Shown piece by piece: positions 5,571 to 8,464 of a stretch of DNA of 8,464 nucleotides; position 1 is the stretch's first letter, and each line of letters opens with the position of its first letter. The DNA is from Collinsella sp. GTDB taxonomy: Bacteria; Actinomycetota; Coriobacteriia; Coriobacteriales; Coriobacteriaceae. The stretch is from NCBI GenBank assembly GCA_019419485.1, contig DXZV01000024.1, forward strand, positions 1-8,464. The letters are read 5' to 3'. The notes under the pieces were generated by a model. The model saw only the letters and a list, made by a program, of their open reading frames with translations. It did no database searches and was not told where the DNA came from. The translations under genes were made by a program, and so were the position numbers.

Positions 5571-7043
5571 ATGAAGATCGTAGGCGTTGCCGCCTGTACC
5601 GTGGGCATTGCCCACACGTATATGGCCCAGAAGGCGATTCAAGATGAATGCGCCGCCCGTGGCATCGAGTGCAAAGTCGAGGCTCAGGGTGGTCTGGGCA
5701 TCGAGAACGAGCTGACGCAGGAAGACGTGGATTCCGCCGACCTGGTGCTCGAGTCCGTCGACGTGGGTGTCGAGAATGAGGACCGTTTTGAGCAGAAGAT
5801 GGCCGAGGGCAAGTTCCTGAAGGTCGGTACCTCGGATGTAATCGCCGATCCGGTAAAGATCATCGACCAGGCTGTTGAGATCATCAAGGCGACGGGCGGC
5901 TCCGTTGACGCGCCCAAGGCCGAGGCCAAGGCAGAGAAGAAGGCCGTCTCCGCTGCCCCGCAGGCCCCGACACCGGCGTCCAAGCAGTCCATCTTTGCCG
6001 ATCCTGGCAAGACGCTGCTCAATGCATTCAATACCGGCGTTTCCTATTTTATCCCCATTGTCGTTATCGGCGGCGTGTTCCTTGCCTTCTCGCTGGCATC
6101 CGGCACCGCCGGCGCCAATGGCATGGAGGTTACGAACCCGCTGATGGTGAGCCTTAACACCATCGGTATGGCCGGCATCTCCATGATGATCCCGGTGCTT
6201 GCGGCATACATCTCCTACTCGATGGCCGGCAAGCCCGCGCTCGCCCCCGGTTTTGTCCTGGGCTACCTGGTCAACAACGCGGTCGTTACCCCTAACGGCA
6301 ACAGCGTTTCGACGGGCTTCTTGGGCGCCATGATTATGGCGGTCATCTGCGGCTACTTTGTCCGCTGGATGAAGACCTGGAAGGTCAACAACACCATCCA
6401 GACCATCATGCTCATCCTGATCATCCCGATTCTGACCTCGCTTGTCCTGGGTATGGCCTATATCTACATTCTGGCCACGCCGCTTGGCTTTGTGATGGAC
6501 TGGCTTACCGGCGTGCTCGGCAGCCTGCAGGGCGGCTCCGCCGTCGTCCTGGGCCTGGTCATTGGCGTTATGACCGCCTTCGATATGGGTGGCCCCATCA
6601 ACAAGACCGCCTCGACCTTCACCATGGCCATCATGGCCTCCGGCATCTACGGTCCTAATGGTATGTTCCGCGTCGCCGTCGCAGTTCCCCCGATCGCCTG
6701 TGGCCTCGCTGCACTCATCGCCAAGAACAAGTTCGATAACGCCGACCGTCAGATGGGCATCTCCGCGCTGTTCATGGGCTGCATCGGTATTACCGAGGGC
6801 GCTATCCCCTTCGCGGTCAAGGACCTCGGTCACACCCTTCCCGGCATTTGCATCGGCTCTGCTGTGGGTGCGGCGCTTGCCGCCTTCCAGGGCATCGACT
6901 GCTACGTCCCGCACGGTGGCTTTATCGTCGCCCTTGCCACCAACAACGTCGCGCTGTTCTGCTTGGACATCGTGATTGGCTCCGTGGTCGCCGCTGCAAT
7001 CCTGATTGCCATGAAGCCCACGCTCGACAAGCAGGCCAAGTAA
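5571..7043 (+). CDS. PTS fructose-family sugar transporter, EIIB-EIIC fusion
   Basis: A 490-residue membrane permease that imports a sugar and phosphorylates it with phosphate passed from PEP through EI, HPr and EIIA. The N-terminal EIIB domain (about 1-105) opens with GVAACTVGIAHTYMA (5-19); Cys9 is the predicted phospho-cysteine. An Ala/Pro/Lys-rich linker (111-139) joins it to EIIC (about 141-485), which has several hydrophobic membrane segments. EIIC carries the fructose-family motifs FDMGGPINK (337-345) and GITEGAIPFA (406-415). No EIIA domain is present, as in FrvB/FrwB-FrwC type systems, so a separate EIIA is needed. The start at 5571 is supported by GAGGGAAG six bases upstream and by the EIIB motif at the right distance; the frame extends upstream without domain sequence. 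The GatZ-like gene follows after 144 bases. Fructose, tagatose, mannosyl or sugar alcohol substrates are all possible. Confidence 0.95.
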   Translation: MKIVGVAACTVGIAHTYMAQKAIQDECAARGIECKVEAQGGLGIENELTQEDVDSADLVLESVDVGVENEDRFEQKMAEGKFLKVGTSDVIADPVKIIDQAVEIIKATGGSVDAPKAEAKAEKKAVSAAPQAPTPASKQSIFADPGKTLLNAFNTGVSYFIPIVVIGGVFLAFSLASGTAGANGMEVTNPLMVSLNTIGMAGISMMIPVLAAYISYSMAGKPALAPGFVLGYLVNNAVVTPNGNSVSTGFLGAMIMAVICGYFVRWMKTWKVNNTIQTIMLILIIPILTSLVLGMAYIYILATPLGFVMDWLTGVLGSLQGGSAVVLGLVIGVMTAFDMGGPINKTASTFTMAIMASGIYGPNGMFRVAVAVPPIACGLAALIAKNKFDNADRQMGISALFMGCIGITEGAIPFAVKDLGHTLPGICIGSAVGAALAAFQGIDCYVPHGGFIVALATNNVALFCLDIVIGSVVAAAILIAMKPTLDKQAK

Positions 7044-7057
7044 ACCTTTAAGGACTC

Positions 7058-7118
7058 CGGTTGTGCGGAGGGATGGATTTGACTCCGCACAACCGCCCCT
7101 ACACAACAAAATCCATCC
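7058..7118 (+). repeat. Interlocked inverted repeats in the PTS-gatZ spacer, possible pseudoknot
   Basis: CGGTTGTGCGGAG (7058-7070) pairs perfectly with CTCCGCACAACCG (7083-7095), a 13-bp stem with a 12-base loop. Ten bases of that loop, GGATGGATTT (7071-7080), are the exact complement of AAATCCATCC (7109-7118) downstream. The two repeats interlock, so the RNA can form a pseudoknot or switch between two hairpins. No T tract follows, so it is not a simple terminator. It starts 15 bases after the PTS stop. Confidence 0.75.
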
Positions 7119-7127
7119 GTACTAATA

Positions 7128-7146
7128 GGGCCCACATCTGGGTCCC
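7128..7146 (+). repeat. Second hairpin in the PTS-gatZ spacer
   Basis: GGGCCCA (7128-7134) pairs with TGGG and CCC (7139-7142 and 7144-7146) around a CATC loop, with T7143 bulged. CTTTTG follows only after AGGGAA, so it is at best a weak attenuator. It lies 28 bases before the ribosome binding site of the gatZ-like gene. Confidence 0.5.
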
Positions 7147-7187
7147 AGGGAACTTTTGTCAAAAATCCTCTGGAGAAGGAGAACAAA

Positions 7188-8462
7188 ATGTCCAACCTCA
7201 CCATCCGCCAGGCCGTTCAGGGCATGCTCAAGCTGCAGGATAGCGGCGATCACGCAACCATGGTCGGCATTGGCCCCATGAGCCCCAACCTGATTCAGGC
7301 TGTGTTCGAGCTTGCCAAGGACGAGGATTTCCCGCCCATGTTTATCGCCAGCCGCAACCAGGTCGATATGGACGAGATGGGCGCCGGCTACGTCAACGGT
7401 TGGGACCAGACGCGCTTTGCCGCCGACATCAAGAAGGTTGCCGACGAGGTGGGTTACACCGGTCCGTACTACCTGTGCCGCGATCACGGCGGTCCGTGGC
7501 AGCGCGACGAGGAGCGTAACGCCCACCTGCCCGAGGACGAGGCCATGGAGCTCGCCCGCAAGTCCTTCGTCGCCGACATGGAGGCAGGCTTTGACCTGCT
7601 GATGGTCGACCCCACCAAGGACCCCTATCAGATCGGCAAGGTTATTCCGCTCGACGTGGTGCTTCGCCGCACAATCGATCTTATCGACTACCTTGAGCAG
7701 TACCGTCGCGAGCATAACCTGCCCGAGGTTGCCTATGAGGTCGGTACCGAGGAGACCAATGGCGGCTTGACCTCTACCGATAAGTACGAGGAGTTCATTT
7801 CTCAGCTGCAGCCCGAGCTCGAGAAGCGCGGCTGTCCCATGCCCACCTTTATCGTCGGCCAGACCGGTACGCTCACCCGTTGGACCGAGCAGGTCGGTCA
7901 CTACAACTTTAAGAATGCCCGCGAGCTCGCCGACATGGCTAAGCGCTACGGCGTGGGCCTGAAGGAACACAACGCCGACTACCTGGATGACGCGACGCTG
8001 CTCGAGCACATCCCGGCTCACGTGACGGCCTCCAATGTTGCCCCTCAGTACGGCACCGAGGAGACCCGCGCTTACCTCAAGCTCTGCGCTACCGAGCAGA
8101 TTCTGGTCGACAACGGCCTGTGCGACGATCCCTCCGACCTGTATCACACGCTGCTGGTCAAGGCTATCAAGACCGAGCGTTGGCGCAAGTGGATGACCGG
8201 CGATGACGTTAACCTGCAGGTTGACGACATCCTGGCCGACGACGAGCTCAGCCTGAAGATTCTGGATGTCTCCGGCCACTACGCCTTTAACGATCCCGAG
8301 GTCAAGGAGCAGGTCGAGAAACTCTACCGCAACCTCGCTGCCCAGGACATCGACGGCAAGCGCTTTGTGATCGAGCACATCAAGCGCCCGATCAAGCAGT
8401 ACGTCGTCGGTCTTAACCTCAAGGGCGTCACGAGCCGCATCGAGAAGGCTCTCGAGGACTAA
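7188..8462 (+). CDS. GatZ/KbaZ-like tagatose-bisphosphate aldolase subunit or sugar-phosphate epimerase
   Basis: A 424-residue cytoplasmic protein of the GatZ/KbaZ family; E. coli GatZ is about 420 residues. In E. coli, GatZ stabilises the catalytic class II aldolase GatY, which splits tagatose 1,6-bisphosphate into dihydroxyacetone phosphate and glyceraldehyde 3-phosphate. Family blocks, matched from memory, are ASRNQVD (54-60, SNQV in GatZ), YLCRDHGGPW (95-104, GGDHLGPN in GatZ), YEVGTEETNGG (183-193, YVIGTEVPVPGG in GatZ) and VGLKEHNADYL (256-266, YEAHSTDYQ in GatZ). Conserved Asp99, His100, Glu188, Glu260 and His261 suggest a TIM-barrel metal or phosphate site. The divergence leaves open a stand-alone enzyme; some members of this family act as 4-epimerases on fructose 6-phosphate or tagatose 6-phosphate. 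AGAAGGAG six bases before the ATG is a strong ribosome binding site. It is probably cotranscribed with the PTS gene, and no GatY partner is in the window. Confidence 0.88.
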   Translation: MSNLTIRQAVQGMLKLQDSGDHATMVGIGPMSPNLIQAVFELAKDEDFPPMFIASRNQVDMDEMGAGYVNGWDQTRFAADIKKVADEVGYTGPYYLCRDHGGPWQRDEERNAHLPEDEAMELARKSFVADMEAGFDLLMVDPTKDPYQIGKVIPLDVVLRRTIDLIDYLEQYRREHNLPEVAYEVGTEETNGGLTSTDKYEEFISQLQPELEKRGCPMPTFIVGQTGTLTRWTEQVGHYNFKNARELADMAKRYGVGLKEHNADYLDDATLLEHIPAHVTASNVAPQYGTEETRAYLKLCATEQILVDNGLCDDPSDLYHTLLVKAIKTERWRKWMTGDDVNLQVDDILADDELSLKILDVSGHYAFNDPEVKEQVEKLYRNLAAQDIDGKRFVIEHIKRPIKQYVVGLNLKGVTSRIEKALED

Positions 8463-8464
8463 GT

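Noticed and set aside
7058..7095. The 13-bp hairpin as a terminator ending transcription after the PTS gene
   Set aside because: No T tract follows the stem (CCCCTACACAAC), and the next gene on the same strand is functionally linked.
1..8464. CRISPR arrays, insertion sequences, tRNA genes or phage genes
   Set aside because: I found no regularly spaced repeats, transposase or integrase motifs, tRNA-like cloverleafs or phage structural genes on either strand.

Overview
The window reads like a GC-rich gut actinobacterium of the Coriobacteriia, most likely Collinsella or a close relative. This is inferred from GC-rich third codon positions, strong AGGAGG-type ribosome binding sites and the gene families present. 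No marker gene fixes the species. Six protein genes fill most of the window, and all but the first are complete.

Positions 1-604 hold the 3' part of a polar amino acid ABC transporter ATPase, closed by a strong intrinsic terminator. A 240-base non-coding stretch follows, with a candidate promoter and a leader rich in inverted repeats. It leads into a paralogue of elongation factor G (EF-G2 type, 691 aa) at 845-2920. This protein keeps the translocation domains, but its GTP-binding motifs G3, G4 and G5 depart from the consensus. A second strong terminator ends this unit.

Positions 3050-5155 are read on the minus strand: a membrane-anchored or secreted DNA/RNA non-specific endonuclease, and upstream of it a LacI-family repressor gene. 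The repressor gene is divergent from a sugar operon on the plus strand, across a 415-base regulatory region with a candidate repressor promoter, a tandem repeat and palindromes that could be operators.

Positions 5571-8462 are the sugar operon: a fructose-family PTS permease (EIIB-EIIC, without EIIA) and a GatZ/KbaZ-like protein of tagatose-bisphosphate metabolism. The simplest reading is that the LacI protein controls uptake and phosphorylation of a hexose, hexulose or related sugar, which then passes through a tagatose-phosphate type step. The substrate cannot be read from sequence. EIIA and a GatY-type catalytic aldolase must be encoded elsewhere, possibly just downstream.

The most unusual signals are RNA-level. 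The EF-G2 leader has two mutually exclusive pairings, one of which would cover the ribosome binding site. The spacer between the PTS gene and the gatZ-like gene carries two interlocked perfect inverted repeats (13 bp and 10 bp), arranged as a pseudoknot or as a pair of alternative folds.
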